Below, one piece after another: positions 11,746-26,100 of a stretch of DNA of 64,000 nt (the stretch's first letter is position 1; every line of letters starts with the position of its first letter). A program made the position numbers and the translations under genes. This DNA is from Palaemon carinicauda (Eukaryota; Arthropoda; Malacostraca; Decapoda; Palaemonidae): the NCBI RefSeq assembly GCF_036898095.1, contig NC_090743.1, positions 17,021,287 through 17,085,286 on the forward strand. The letters run 5' to 3'. Below the pieces are notes generated by a model. That model was not told the DNA's origin. It searched no databases and saw only the letters and a list, made by a program, of their open reading frames with translations.

Positions 11746-14700
11746 ACTTAGAACCTGAGAGAAGAGCCCAATCATATATATCGTTAAAACATATTATTGT
11801 TAAAGGAAAAAACTGAAATATTTCCCAAAAAGAAAAGTTCCTTATTAGGATCAAAACCATTAAGTTAAGAAAGAATGAACAAAACGCTAGAAACGGTTAC
11901 TCTTACTGCAATGTGAAACCGTGAACATTCTTTCTCTATCGTAACGATAGAGTGCAAGTTGAAACGTTCTGAACGTCAACAACTGCCGAGACAAACAAAA
12001 CGTTAGTTCAACTTTGAAAAAGTACGAGACTATCAAAGAAATTCTTTCAAAGACCTTAAAATAGCATAATATGTTAACAGGTAAAACCGAAATGACGGGC
12101 TCACGATAATTAACTTCGGTACCAAGAAAAGACCGCCTACTATTAGGAAGGTCGAATATAAACAAATATAAAAATTAATTTTAATAAGTTTATAATAAAA
12201 GGAAGTTAATCGAAGAGGCCTATAAGAGGCGGAGAGATATAAAATAAATCTATAACTTTTGTTAAGCAAAATTAAGAAAGAGAGTCTATACTCTCTTAGA
12301 CACCAACACTTCCGTCTAAGGGAAGGGTCGGCCATTTAAAGGTGAAAGAGAGTTCATACTCTCTTCGTCACCAAAATTAATCAAATTAATTCCAAAAGCT
12401 AACTAAGCTAAAATAGAAGTTTCCAGTAAAGCGACAGCCGAAATCAAAGAGAAATACTTCACCAAAGTCGTGAAAATACTCCAAGAACATAAGCGTATCC
12501 CAGAACGTCTTGTCAGAAGCACGACAGAGGAATAATTGAGGAGGTGTCAACAAGAAGTACTTGAGTACCTGGCCACAGGTGGCGCTGGTAAGAACACCCC
12601 CTTCTAGTATTGTGATAGCTGGCGTATCCCTCCATAGAATTCTGTCGGGCAACAGAGTTGACAGCTACATGATTATCGGGTAAGTTTAATATTGAAAATT
12701 ATCAATTGTGATTCAGTAATTTTATTAGAGTACAAATAACACTATGGTTTTAATCAATTTCAAAATATAAAAAGTTACCTGAAATATGGCATCATAGGAA
12801 TGAGGCAGTTTTAGTAGTCGGGGCTGTGAGAAGTGAACTGAAGTAAGAAGTGTCGAAGCAGCTACCTGAGCTTGTGATGCAAATGCTGCCACTTCACTAC
12901 ACCAAACTCTCGTACCTCCTGCAAGGTCACCCAACCGTGTCTCTACTGGACTTGAAACCTCACTTGCCCGGTACGTGCCACACATATTACCTATAAACAG
13001 TTAATAGGGTGTAATTGCATGTAGAATGAGGAATACATTTATCTTTGTAGCATAATGAAAAGTTTGATATCTATCTCCAATTGAATCTTATTCCCAAGTG
13101 TAGGTTAGGAAAGGAGATCCAACTTGCATTGAATTATTGCCTTTCACACCATCCTATTCATATCTTTACAACTTTCACTCTTCCAACCCTTGAAACATCA
13201 CATATGATGCAAAAATTTCTGCTCAAATTCTTTCATTCAAAGTTCTCCCGTTTTCTTATTTGCCTTCAAAATCTCTACTCCACTTCCATGAAGGGAAATT
13301 GGCTGGAACAATCTCTTTATACTGTATGACTTTTGCTTTTAGAGACTACTTTTCTCTTAAGAAATTTTAAAAGATTGGGGTACTTTCTTTACTTCAAGTA
13401 TTTTATCACCATATCATCATGCCCCTGTGGCTGAGGGGGCATAACAACAAGTAGAAAATCACCAACGTATCCCTGTGTGTTGTAAGAGGTGACTAAAAGG
13501 GACGGGACTAGGGGACTGGAACTCCCTCTCTTGTAATTTTATTTCCAAAAATATCAAAGAATAGGAGCCGGGGGAAAAAAAACTGTACCCCGCACTCTAC
13601 TTTTAGGGTGTCTGAATGTGCGTGGATGAAGTACAATAGAGTACAAGATGTGAAATTGGAAGTATGTTTTGGAACAGAAGGATGGATGCATTGGCTTTGT
13701 GCAAGACAAAGATAAAAGGGAAGGGTGAAGTGAAATTTGGTGAAGTGACTGGTAGTGTGTCTGGGATTGAAAGGGGAAGAGCAAGAGAGGGTGTGTCTCT
13801 TGCTAAGTAAATGAATGACAGGTAAAGTAGTGGAATGGAAGGAGTTATCCTCTAGGTTAATGTGGGTAAGGGTTAGGTTGGGTAGGGAATGTTGGGCTTT
13901 TGTTAGCGTTTATGGGCCAGGTTGTGAAAAAAGTGATGAGCTGAAGGAATTCTGGAATGAATTAACAAGGTGTGTGGAAGGACTGGGTAGAAGGAAGTAT
14001 ATACTTGTGATGGGTGACAAATGCCAGATTGGGTGCTAGAGAAATAGGTGTCATTAGGAAGTATGGCATACCAGGTGAAAATGTATGTTGAACAAGAACT
14101 GGTCTCAAGTTGTAGTTTTTTTAAAAAAGAAAGATAAGTATACATGGGTAAGAGTGGCAAATAGAAGAGGGGTAGAAAAGGGCATTAATGGATTGTGTTG
14201 ATAACAATTAGGATGTTTGGAAGCTTGAAAGATGTCCACATGTTTAAGGGTATGGCTAAAAGTATGTCTGATCATTTTTTGGTTGAAGGAAAATTAACTG
14301 TAGCAAAAGAGTAAGGAAATAGAGTAGGGGATGTAAAAGGGAGGTAGTGAAGGTTGAAGAGTTGAAAAAACCAGAGGTAAAAAGCGAATATCAATAAAGG
14401 TTGGAAGTGACATGGCAGGGTGAAATTGAGAGCAACTGGTTATCTAAAGGAAGAGCAAATGTTGGGATTGCAAGTGATGTGTGCAGCAAGAGGATTATTG
14501 GAGGCAGCATGAGGAAGGGTAGTGAATGGTAGAATGAGGGAGTGAAGTTGAAAGTGGAAAAGAAAAGTGGGCATTTGAAGAATAGCAGCAGAGTAATAGT
14601 GTAGAGAAGTATAAAAGATATAGAGAAAAATGTAGAAGTAAAACATAAGGTAGCTGACTGGATGTGGGGCCAGGGATTGCGTCGTTCATATGTAGAGAAT

Positions 14701-15968
14701 AAGAAGTTTTGGAAAGAATTGAAGAGAGTGAAGAAGGGTGGATCGAGAATTGAAGAGACAGTGAAAGATGAAAATGGAAGGAAAAACCGGGCTGAATATT
14801 TTGAAAGGTTCCTTAATAATGAATATAATAGGGAGGCAGATATAATTGCTGTTACAGGTGTTAAGGTACCAGTGATGAAAATGAGGGATTACAAGAGAGG
14901 AAGTGAAAAGAGCACTAGATGAAACGAGAGCAGGAAAAGCACATGGTATGGATGTTGTGAGTGCTGATATGTTAAAGGATGGGGGTGTGACTACTTGAAT
15001 GGTTGGGGAGATTGTTCAATAATGTTTTTTGTTAATGGTACCAGTGGACTGGGTGTGTGTATTGTTCCGCTATACATAGGTAAGGGAGATGTGCACGAGT
15101 GTTATAATTCAAGGGGTATTACTCTGTTGAGTGTGGTTGGAAAGTGTAAGGTTGAGTGCTAATTAATAGGACTGAGGGTAAAACAGAGGATGCAATCTTA
15201 GAAGTATAGGGTGGTTTAGAAGAGGTAGGGGATGTACAGTATGGATCAGATTTTTAGTTAGGCAAATATGCAAGAAATATTTAGCAAAAGGCAAGGTGGT
15301 GTATCTTGCATTTATGGATCTAGAGAAAGTCACACGTTCGTTAAGATACTACTGCTATAGTTATTGGGTCTTTTGACTCGCCAGACAATTCTACACTGAA
15401 TCCCCCTCTCTTGTTACGCCCCATTTTTCCTTTGCTTACACATACACCAAATAGTCTCGCCTATTCTTTCCACTTTCTCCTTGCCCCACATACACCTGAA
15501 AACACTGATTTTACCAAACAATTCTTCTTCACTCAAGGGGTTAAACTACTGAATTGTAATTAGCAATTTTCTTTTAGGTAAGGATAGAACATCTCGAGCT
15601 ATGGTAGGCAGCTCTTCTAGGAGAAGGACACTCAAAATTCAAACCATTGTTCTCTAGTCTTGGGTAGTGCCATAGCCTCTATACCATGGCCTTTCACTGT
15701 CTTGGGGTAGAGTTCTCTTGCTTGAGGGTACACTTAGGCACATTATTCTATCTTATGTTTCTTCCTCTGATTCTTAACTTTTAATAGTTTATATGAGGGG
15801 TCTAATTTAATATTGTTACTGTTCTTAAAATATTTCAATTTGATTGTTCATTACTTCTGCAGTTTATTCATTTCCTTTGTTTCCTTTCCTCACTGGGCTA
15901 TTCTTCCCTCTTGGAACATTTGGCCTTATAGCAGCCTGCTTTTCCAACAAGGGTTGTAGCTTAGCTTT

Positions 15969-16030
<62 letters not shown>

Positions 16031-16126
16031 TAATAATAATGATAATAATAATAATAATATAGGGTTGATAGGGAGACATTTGGCCTTATAGCAGCCTGCT
16101 TTTCCAACAAGGGTTGTAGCTTAGCT

Positions 16127-16208
<82 letters not shown>

Positions 16209-19200
16209 TAATAATAATGATAATAATAATAATATAGGGTTGATAGGGAGGCAATGTGGGATGTGATGAGGTTATATGGAATTGATAAAAGGTTACTGCA
16301 AGCAGTAAAGCATGTATTTGGATAGGATTATATGGAATTGATAAAAGGTTACTGCAAGCAGTGAAGACTTTCTACATAGGCACTAAAGCATGTATTAGGA
16401 TAGGATTATATGGAATTGATAAAAGGTTACTGCAAGCAGTGAAGACTTTCTACATAGGCACTAAAGCATGTATTAGGATAGGATTATATGGAATTGATAA
16501 AAGGTTACTGCAAGCAGTGAAGACTTTCTACATAGGCACTAAAGCATGTATTAGGATAGGATTATATGGAATTGATAAAAGGATACTGCAAGCAGTGAAG
16601 ACTTTCTACTTAGGCAGTAAAGCATGTATTAGGATAGGAAATAAAATGAGAGTGATTTCCAGTGAGAGTGGGGTGTGAGGCAGGGATGTGTGATGTTGCC
16701 ATTGTTGTTCAATTAGTTTGTTGATGGAGTTGTAGAGAGGTGAATGCTCAAGTTTTGGTTGACGGTTGAAACTGATAGACGAGAGTGATCATGAGTGGGA
16801 GGTGAATCAGTTGTTGTTTGTGGATGATATTGTATTGATTGCGAAGGGTGTGTGAAAAAAGGAAGTTGAGAGTTAATGTGGATAAAAGCAAAACTATGAG
16901 AAGCATGAAAAGGGAGGGTGGTGCTAGATTAAATGTCATGTTGAATGGAGAGTTACTTGAGGAAGTTGATCAGTATAACCCTTTTACCCCCAATGGACAT
17001 ACTGGTACGTTTCACAAAACTTATTCCTATACCCCCCCCCCCCCGGATGTACTGGTACGTGCTTGTAAAAAACTGCTATTTACATTATTTTTTGCATATT
17101 TTTGATAACTTTATGAGAAACTTCAGGCATTTTCCAAAAGAATGAGCCCCAACCTGACCTCTCTATGACGAAAATTAAGGCTGTTAGAGCAATTTAAAGA
17201 ATATATATTGCAAATGTGCTTGAAAAAAAATAATGCCTGGGGGTTAAGGGTTGGAAAGTTCCAAACAGCCTGGGGGTAAAAGGGTCAAGTAATAGAGGTC
17301 TCTTGTTGCTGAAAATGGTAGAATGAAAGCATATGTATGTCAGGGAGTGAATGAAGGATGTAGTGGTGGGGCAGTGAAGGGAGTGGTAAACAATAGAAGG
17401 TTAGGAATGAATGTAAAGAGAGTTCTGTATAAGAAAGTGATTGTACCAACTCTAACGTATGGATCAGAGATGTGGGGAATGAAAGTGACGGAGAGAGAGA
17501 GAGATTGGAATGTGTTCGAGATGAAGTGTCTGTTGAGTATGGCTGGTGTATCTCGATTAGGCAAGTTAAAAATGAAGTAGTGAGGGTGAGAAAAAGTGGT
17601 TTGGCCATGTAGAGAATGGAAAATAGCTGTCTGCTGAAGAAGGTAATGAATGGAAGAGTTGATGGGAGAAGTATAACTGGAAGGCCAAGGTTTGGGTGAA
17701 TGGATGGATGGAGTGAAGAAGCTCTAGGTGATGGGAGGATAGATGTGAGGGAGGCAAAAGAGCATGCTAGAAATGGGAATGAATGGCGACTGATTGTGAC
17801 ACAGTTCCGATAGGCCCTGCTACTTCCTCCAGTTGCCTTGGTGACCACTGAGGTAGCAGCAGTTGGGGATTCAGCATCTGAAGCTTTATTTGTGTTGGAT
17901 AACAGGGGACGGTGAGCTGTGGCACCCTAGCAGAACCCATCAAACTTGGCTTAATCCCTTGTCAGGCTGTGAAGAGCAAAAAAGTAAAGTCCCCTTTTGT
18001 TCTTATATTTTTCATGATTGCTACTCCCCAAAATTGGGGAAGTGCCTTGGTAGGTAGATAGATCATCATCCATGATACTTACTTCTAAAGACCTACTGTT
18101 TATTTCCACGAATAATACCTTTAGATAATCTTGAGTTGAAAAAATTGGCTAAATTCTAATGAATTGTCATATCTGTTGTATAAGACGACTTCTAAATTAC
18201 ATAACCATCTGTGTATAGGCTAGCTTTTGCAGCAACAAATATCTTAACAAACATTGGTTATTATTACTATCATCATTACTAGCCAAGCGACAACTCTAGT
18301 TGGAAAAGCAAGATGCTATAAGCCCAAGGGCTCCCATAGGAAAAAATAGCGCAATAGGAAATAAAATAAGGAAATAAATAAATGATGAGAACAAGTTAAC
18401 AATAAATAATTCTAAATGAGGAAGTAATTACTAATATTATTTTACTTACTTTATTCTTAGAAATTCAAAATAAATGAAATACAGTAAAGGCATGAAGGAA
18501 AGTCTGGAAGGGCGAGCATACTTCGACGGGGATCGCGAACGATCCACAGAAGAGTCCAGGGCCGAAGTCCAAGGACTAGCTGCAGCGTCGTCAAGAGAAG
18601 GTCCAGGAATGGGCGAAGGTCGAGGGCTGAAAGACGACTGAAGCAGAGACTCCTCTGCGGGGGACGGCTGCAAAGAAAAGGCTGAAGAACTGAAGAGGCT
18701 ACTTTTCACCAATGGTTAAGGGCAACCTCTCTAAGGCGAAGCGGAGGGCGAGCTCTGCGAGATCAAAGACGCCCTCTAGGGGCAGGGGGATCAGCAAGCT
18801 GACCTTTAGAAGCTGCAGTCCTCTGCAGAGGAGTCTCTGAGTGAACTCCTCCTCCAAGGAGAAACACTCGCAGGAGAGACAGACGAAGGACTTAGTTTCC
18901 CCCTCAAAGGGAACAGGAACGGGGGAAACAGTCGGCAGCAACAGCTAGAGTGTCTGAAGGTGCAGGGGCGTCAGCAGCGGCCACAGAAGACGCCTCAGAC
19001 ACCACAACGTCGATGCAGGTGCAGGGGCGTCAGCAGCGGCCACAGAAGACGCCTCAGACACCACAACGTCGATGCAGGTGCAGGGGCATCAGCAGCGGCC
19101 ACAGAAGATGCCTCAGACACCACAACGTCGATGCACGGCAGAGGATCCAAGTCCGAAGTCGATGAAGGCTGCACAATAACACCACGGATGATGAAGTGCA

Positions 19201-22200
19201 GCAAGGAGTCCTTGGAGGGAGGATTCAGAAGTCCCAAGGACGACCACACCTGTAAAAAGGGAGACAAAGACAAGGCCTTACCCCAGGGAGAGAAGTAGGG
19301 CCGCTTCACTAGGGGGAAGCAACACCATCTCTCGAGGACCGGGGTTGGCCATAAATTAAAGGGTCTATGTTACTACTCGACGGTCTCTCGGAAGAGACCG
19401 AATGAGCAGGAACTTCGGAGGAAGGTCAGGAAGCGGAGGAAGAGGCCTTGGGTTTTTTACCCTTTTGAAGATATCTTCGAAAAAGAAATATTCCGCTTTG
19501 ACTACTACTTCCGCCGTCACTCAAACCTTTCACACCGAGAGGCAGACCACTCCTGACACTCGCTACACTTGTTATCACTACCTCACCGTTGACCTCTGCA
19601 AGTGGGACAAAGGGTGTGAAGATCAGTGTCCACGGCTGACATGAAGGTTCTGCAGGGCCGACCTTCAAGTCCATGGCAGGTACGCATGGTCGGTAGAAGT
19701 CAATACACACACACACTAAAGAGAAAGCACAAAACAAAAGTAATTAATGGCAGTCCAAAATAACTTGGTGAGGATGACGAGCGGCAACGACCGTTCACCA
19801 TCCGAGCCAAAAGCAAAGTGAGCTAAATCACAGATGTGTGAGTGGGAGTGGTAGCAAGCTATCCCCCACTTCTAACTAGAGGAATGGGTAGTTGACCCTC
19901 ACTAAAATTTAATGCTCGTCCTTTCAGCTTCGCCAAAAGTAATACCCCTAATAAATAGCGTAGAATTGTATTCCAGTTACAAAACAACTTTCTCACAGCT
20001 AGTTATAGGGCAACAACTGCATATCCTTTGCTTCTTCCTTAATATCCCTTGTGCACGACAATCTGCCAACAAATTCATCTAAAAGAAGAAGCAAAAGATT
20101 AAAACAGCCAGATGAGGATGCCGGAATTATATCTCTACCTCTATTATTAAGCAACTGAAAACAATTCAAGAGCTCAGTGGAAAGTCGGGTGATCAGGTCT
20201 TAGCTACCAACCTTCAGTTAACTACCCCCATCTCATTAAGTTTTAAGTCTTACCTAGCTTTGATGAAAGCATACCGCTATTTAAAAAAACGAAGGGTTGT
20301 ATTTACGCAGGAACAAGTAAGCGTTACCATAGTGATGGTAAAGTTTGAAATCTACTGTGTTCTCATATTACTCACCCATAATTGTCGAGTTTACTACAGA
20401 GCAAGTATCCCACACACCAAGGTACTGCTCAAGGGCACCACACTCGGCAATAGGATCAGCTATTACGGGAGAATTTTCCTCCGCTAAATGAGCTTTCAAA
20501 AGGGCAGCTATCCTCAAAAACTGGAGGCAAGTTTCACGGACCTGGAAATAATGTTTAGTTATTTAAACCTTTCACCGTTGGAATTTCTCTCTTTTTCTTT
20601 TGTAAAATATAAAATGAAAAATAAAAATGTAATACCCAATATGAAATGAGATAAAAGTACAACAATATTATGATCATTAGCTGTTATTATTATTATAAAA
20701 AAGGAAGAGATTAACCAGCCCAATGAGTAAAGCTTGACTCTTACAGAGCTGGCCAAAAATGATCATTAGCTGTAATAGTCAGTACTCAGATAAGGCGGTT
20801 TTGCCCGAAATGTTTTTATACTATGAATATTCTATTAATTTCCACAGAGCAAAAGAACTTTAACTGGTTTCTTGAATGCTGTACCTCTATAAATCAATTA
20901 AATCTACCCTATTCAGGAAACTCTTATTGTAAAGCATCCACATTAAAGAAAAATAATGTTTTCAGTCTTCATAGATGCAAATATACTATTCACCCCCCCC
21001 AAAAAAAGCCAAAACTCAAATATGTATAGTACAGAGTGTTACCAGGAATACTGTAAGCAGTTCAGTCCTTACGTATCCTTACCTGACACGTAACATCATT
21101 TACAGTCCAAGAATCCTGAGGCTGGTCTGGCAAGCTTACTTGATCATCACAAAAAAATGGACTATCACGTAACGTGTTATGTGCGAGCGCCAAGAGAGGC
21201 GCCAGAGGGCCCGTGTTGGTGGCTTGGTCACGCTGACTCTCGTTTAACGCTCGAAGTGCAGATACTGCAGCACCAACCACAGCCACGCGATAGACATTGG
21301 CAACAACACAGCGCAGGTAACCTATGGAAGGTCATTACATCATTTATTTTCTTGCCAGATCTATCTTAATGTTACTGATCTTATCATATTTTATATTAAT
21401 CATTCCTTACTTCTCTATTTTTTTGTTTCCTTTCCTTACTGGGCTATTTTCCCTGTTGAAGCCCTTGAGTTTATTGAATCCTGCTATTCAAACTAGGGTT
21501 GTCACAAAGCTAATAATAATAACAATAAATCTGAATGTTAGGACTACACAAGTGAACACTTTTGGGAACTTTTAAATAACAATTACTAAAGCAATTGGAC
21601 CATGTTCTACAGCTCCGGAAAATCTCTAATACAGTGGTAAGGAATTGAAATGAAAAATAAACCATAATGGGGTAGTTATTTCTTAAAATCACATTACAGT
21701 AAATTCAAGGGAGTGTGTTAGACTATCATCAATTTCCTTAGCCATACTACAGACAATTTCATTATTTGCAGTTTTCAATTGCAAAATGTTACTATTAAAT
21801 AGACAAAGATCTCAAGAATCAAATAGGACGTGATGAAAAAGAATGACAACAATTAATCGGATATCTGGTATATAAAGAGAGAGATTTAAACTGAGTATAG
21901 GACAGATGGGAGTGGAAAGTCCTAAACTCCAGTCTAAGAATTTAAAAAAAAGGCTTATGATGATAATGATGCATCATATAAGCCTTTTTCATATCCAGAA
22001 TAATAAGAGTTCTTACAATGCAACATGAAATCTAGGATCACAATCTCAAGAATGATGTAGAAGTACATCAACAATTAAAAGCTTGTAAAATACATTACAA
22101 GGCATTTAAAAAATATGCACATTGTGGAAGAATTACAAAATGCTCAATATTCTTTAATTCAATAAAATAACTAATCAACTTCTGAATTCTACAAAACAAA

Positions 22201-23109
22201 AAAATTGAATTAATGGCTTGCTCAAAAACCAATAAATATTACTCTGAAGTAACTTTTGTGCCAAGAAAACAGTAACTTTCACAAAAATTAAATATTTAAA
22301 AGCAAAACAAGCATACCTTGATCAATTCTCGATGGCAGCAGCAGAACCAACTGTAACAGCAAAGTCACAGGGTCCCGGAGGAGGAGAGGAACCTCCCTCT
22401 CCCTTGGTGTGACTGCCCCTTCACTTCCCGTTACAGGACGCTGCGAGATGGAAGCCCAAGTCTGTCTAATCCAATGCAATCCTCCACCAATTCCTCCAGC
22501 ATTAAAATCCCCTCCTCCACCATTTAAAATCTTAGAATGGAATCCAAGCACATGTAATAGAGGCACTGAAAGATAAAAAAATAAAATGAAATATTCATTT
22601 ATTATAAGTTCTTAAACTATAAAACAAAATATGAGGAATATTATTTAAACAATTGCACAATACATACATACATACATATACCAAGGCACTTCCCCCAATT
22701 TTGGGGGGTAGCCGACATCAACAAAAGAAACAAAAACAAAAAGGAAACAAAAACAAAAAGAAACAAAAAGGGCGCAATAAAAAGTAAAAATACTGTTAGA
22801 AAAATAGAGGCCAAAGTGGCACTTACTAAGACACGATCTCTTGACATCCATTTTGGCATCTTGAGCTTGATACACTAGAGAACCACCACGCTGCACTAAC
22901 TCAACCTCCAAGTTAGTCCTCAATATTGAAGAAACAAACATGAACAAGGACGGAGTAGAAGGATTCGTGGAGACGTTACGATATTTGGCATACGTTGTGA
23001 CAGTCATATCTTCCATCATGTGTGCCATGGCATTAGTTAGAGAAGTACTGAAAGTCTGGAAATTACAAATGCAAGATTATAAAAGACTTGAACATAATTT
23101 GTAAAATAT

Positions 23110-23183
<74 letters not shown>

Positions 23184-26100
23184 TAATAAGTTAGATTATC
23201 CTCTTTTTATGACTTCAAAGTTATTGAAAGTATATTACAGCACCTACAAGCTCTAACATAACATTTTATAATGTAAGAATATCATCAACTACAAAGGAAA
23301 AAAGAAATTCAAAGTGCACCAATACAGTACTCAATAAAGACCAAACCTACCGGGACAGTAAGGTCATTGAGTAATCTATCAACCTCCTCAAATAAATCGC
23401 TATCACAGGTGGAGGGATGCTTAACTAAAGCAGAGAGATCACCTATCTCTGGAGATATAGGAAGCACGGAGTTTCCTAGCTGTCGACATAACGGGCACCA
23501 ATACTCTCCTCTGAAATAAAACACAGGCAAGCAGTTAGCACTCATAAAATTTTTATATTAAAAAACTTATAAAACTATTCAAGTAAAAACTTACTAGATG
23601 GGTCTTTAATAATATAGCAAAGCTGATCCATAAAACAAATGTTTATTTCTCATGAAATTTGCAATAAAATTTCCATGCAGGTAAACTATCAAACTTCTTT
23701 TTATAGTTCTTAGCGGATATGTCAGTTATTAACTGGTTTTTCTTTAGTTAGGAAACCCCTAGCACAAATATGCATTGGTTATTGTTCTTTATTTTCATCA
23801 TTCATTCTTCCTAAGATATCAAAATTTCACTTTATTCTGCAACAGATGTGTGTGCCTTCATTCATTATCTTTTTGTGCGTGTTGATGGAATATATAGCTG
23901 ACCAAACTAAGAAGAAAATTACAAAATATATATCTATCAAGATGTGACAAGAAAAATATAAATCAGGAAATGTAGCCTGTAAAAACATTCCTCCTATGAG
24001 AAACTAGGTTTTCCTTCTAAAATCTACCTGAATTCTAGCTTATTACAGTACAGTATCTTCATATACGGACTATTATGACAGATTACAGTATCACTAAAAT
24101 GTTGATTTAAAAACATCAGCCACAATGCTAGACTCGCATGGCTAAATACGAGTTTTCATTTTCATTGATATTTATTAACTGGAAAATGTAAATCTCAAGA
24201 ATTTGACAGGTAAGTGGAAAGAGATAGAAGAGAACAAATGAAATAAAGTAGATGATAGATGCACATGAGTAATGAGCAAAGAAAAACTCCAAGAAAAACG
24301 GCACTGTCTATAGTGTGAGCCACAATCTATTTCAAGAAACCGCCTTGAATCAACCATATGATAAAACTAACTGGATCCTTCTCTTTATTCTTCCAAAAAA
24401 ACTGGCAATGCTTCTGTCCTAATTAAATACCAAAAATCCTTCATTCTTACCATCAACAATTCCATACAGACCTGATTTTGATAGCCTCTCAGATTAGAAG
24501 AGATGATGGTAATGAATCATAACTTACTTATCCACATTAAGGGTGTTATTTGGTCGATGCTGAGAGCGAAGAGCAAGAAGATAGGACTGGTGGCAATCTA
24601 GATGTAAATGATGACCACAAGTCTGCACATGGACACCACCCTCCCAACCAATATTCATAGACGCCAACCAGGAATTCTGCAAGCAATGATAATGCTGTAA
24701 CTAAATACTAAACCATCACGTACACTGCTGAGAGTATGAGTTTCATCACGCAACTGCACGATAATTTTACAATTCAAGTACATATAGTACTTACAATATC
24801 AAAATGCCTATTTAGGGTATCTGCTCTTTCCTCCATGTACTGGCCAAGTGTATATCTCCGTTGCTTCAACCTTATTCTTTCACTATCACTGGTAGGAACA
24901 CTGAGAGGCTTTTGTGATGATGTTCTATGACCTAGAACACTAGTGGCCTGCAAATGAGGTAAGTAAAATTTTTGAGAAGATATTACAAAAGATTTCAACG
25001 CTTCATAATACAATCCAACCCTTGATAAACAAAAATACATATTTCCATTCATCAGATTATATTAAGAAACCAATTAATATAATAAAAAGTAAATACTACA
25101 CAATAACAAACCTGCAGCAATACTACTAATCCTACAGGTCTCTCTGGAGTCGATGGTATGGACTGATTACATATAACACAGTCGTACTCTTTGTGCCGCT
25201 CAGGCTCTTGCTCCTCAACTTCCATGGCATCATTTCCACCTGCTTCCGCTTCGGCTGCTTCCGCTTTATTTTGCTCCATGAACTGACGCTGACGATTCGC
25301 AAATTCCGCCATTACCCTCTTTTGTCTTTCCTTCGCTCTCTTCCGTTTCTCCTCCCTAGCTCGTGCTTCTTCCTCCGAGGATGCTGACGAGTCTTCTTCC
25401 CGTTTGCAATAAAGTCTTGATATAGTATCCAAAATGCACTTCTTAGCCGAGAGATCGTGGCGACCTAATTTATTGAGCAACTTAGCAATGAAGAAAGGTC
25501 CATCTCCTATCCTAGAGTCAGACATTTCTTCAAAGTTTGGACGGTATGAATTTGGCTTTCCTGTTAATTTCGAATGCAGTTTGATGAGAAGGGAAATAAT
25601 GGAGTCCTCAATAGCCACATACTGATCCCCAGCATGAAGTTGCGGCTAGAAAAAAAGAAAGTCCAACGGTCAAGGAGCTGGTTTCTAAAATACTTCCTGC
25701 TGCAATCAGGTAATTTCCCCAAATGATTTCTAACATTACAGTACTGAAAAGAATATTATCAAAAGAGACATTTACCATTAATTTATTATATGAATATAAT
25801 TCTGATATATAAAAATATTTTCATAAAATTTTGAAATACCATAGGTAGTACTCATTGAACAATGAAGAACAATTAAAGCACTGTGTCCTAAAAGGCAAAT
25901 GGACATTCAAATGTTTTTCTATAAAAATACTTAAGTAAGAGTAATGATAATAATTATCGATGATTAATTCTAAAATTGTAAAATTGTACATGAGGGAAAC
26001 AAACTGATAGAAAAATATTACTCCATGTAAAAAAATAATGAAAGAAATCAACATAAAAGATGAAGTTGTCGCCAAAGTTTCAATGCTTCTTTTTAAGAAT

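Larger units (their letters stand above)
6365..12697 (-). mobile_element. DIRS-like (tyrosine-recombinase) retrotransposon, degenerate
   Basis: Coding remnants on the minus strand run from 5' to 3' as uncharacterised ORF1-like region (about 11400-9200), RT/RNase H (9179-7895) and tyrosine recombinase (8006-6786). The ends are inverted: CAATATTAAACTTACCCGAT at 6368 reappears as its reverse complement ending at about 12697, and about 140 bp beside it (12528-12670) match 6125-6262 inverted. RT plus tyrosine recombinase with inverted termini is the DIRS signature. Stops, frameshifts and loss of the front of RT make it inactive. It lies in the intron between exons 27 and 28, in gene orientation, ending about 80 bp from exon 27. 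Confidence 0.85.
13421..18065 (+). mobile_element. Long LINE copy with later insertions and tandem changes
   Basis: Starts GCCCCTGTGGCTGAGGGGGC and ends with the family F tail (CCCCAAAATTGGGGAAGTGC). It includes an endonuclease remnant (13815-14040), a mid-region (14662-14922), RT fragments (16260-16900) and the C-terminal part (17323-17830). It is opposite to UBR3 and lies in the intron between exons 26 and 27. It is interrupted by a repeat A copy (15349-15970), AAT arrays, a 78-bp tandem expansion and a piggyBac-type MITE. Frameshifts are frequent. It is a non-LTR retrotransposon of uncertain clade; the second copy at 26650-28050 is antiparallel to it. Confidence 0.85.

Noticed and set aside
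15844..16254. Ile- or Tyr-rich membrane-like proteins
   Set aside because: Translations of (AAT)n arrays at a repeat A tail.
12991..20375. An extra UBR3 exon between exons 26 and 27
   Set aside because: Vertebrate UBR3 has a similar amount of sequence here, phases of exons 26 and 27 already agree, and no splice-bounded candidate was seen.
24901..25052. Start of UBR3 internal ORF at 25052
   Set aside because: The open stretch upstream of 24947 crosses an AG acceptor and is intron; exon 20 starts at 24947.
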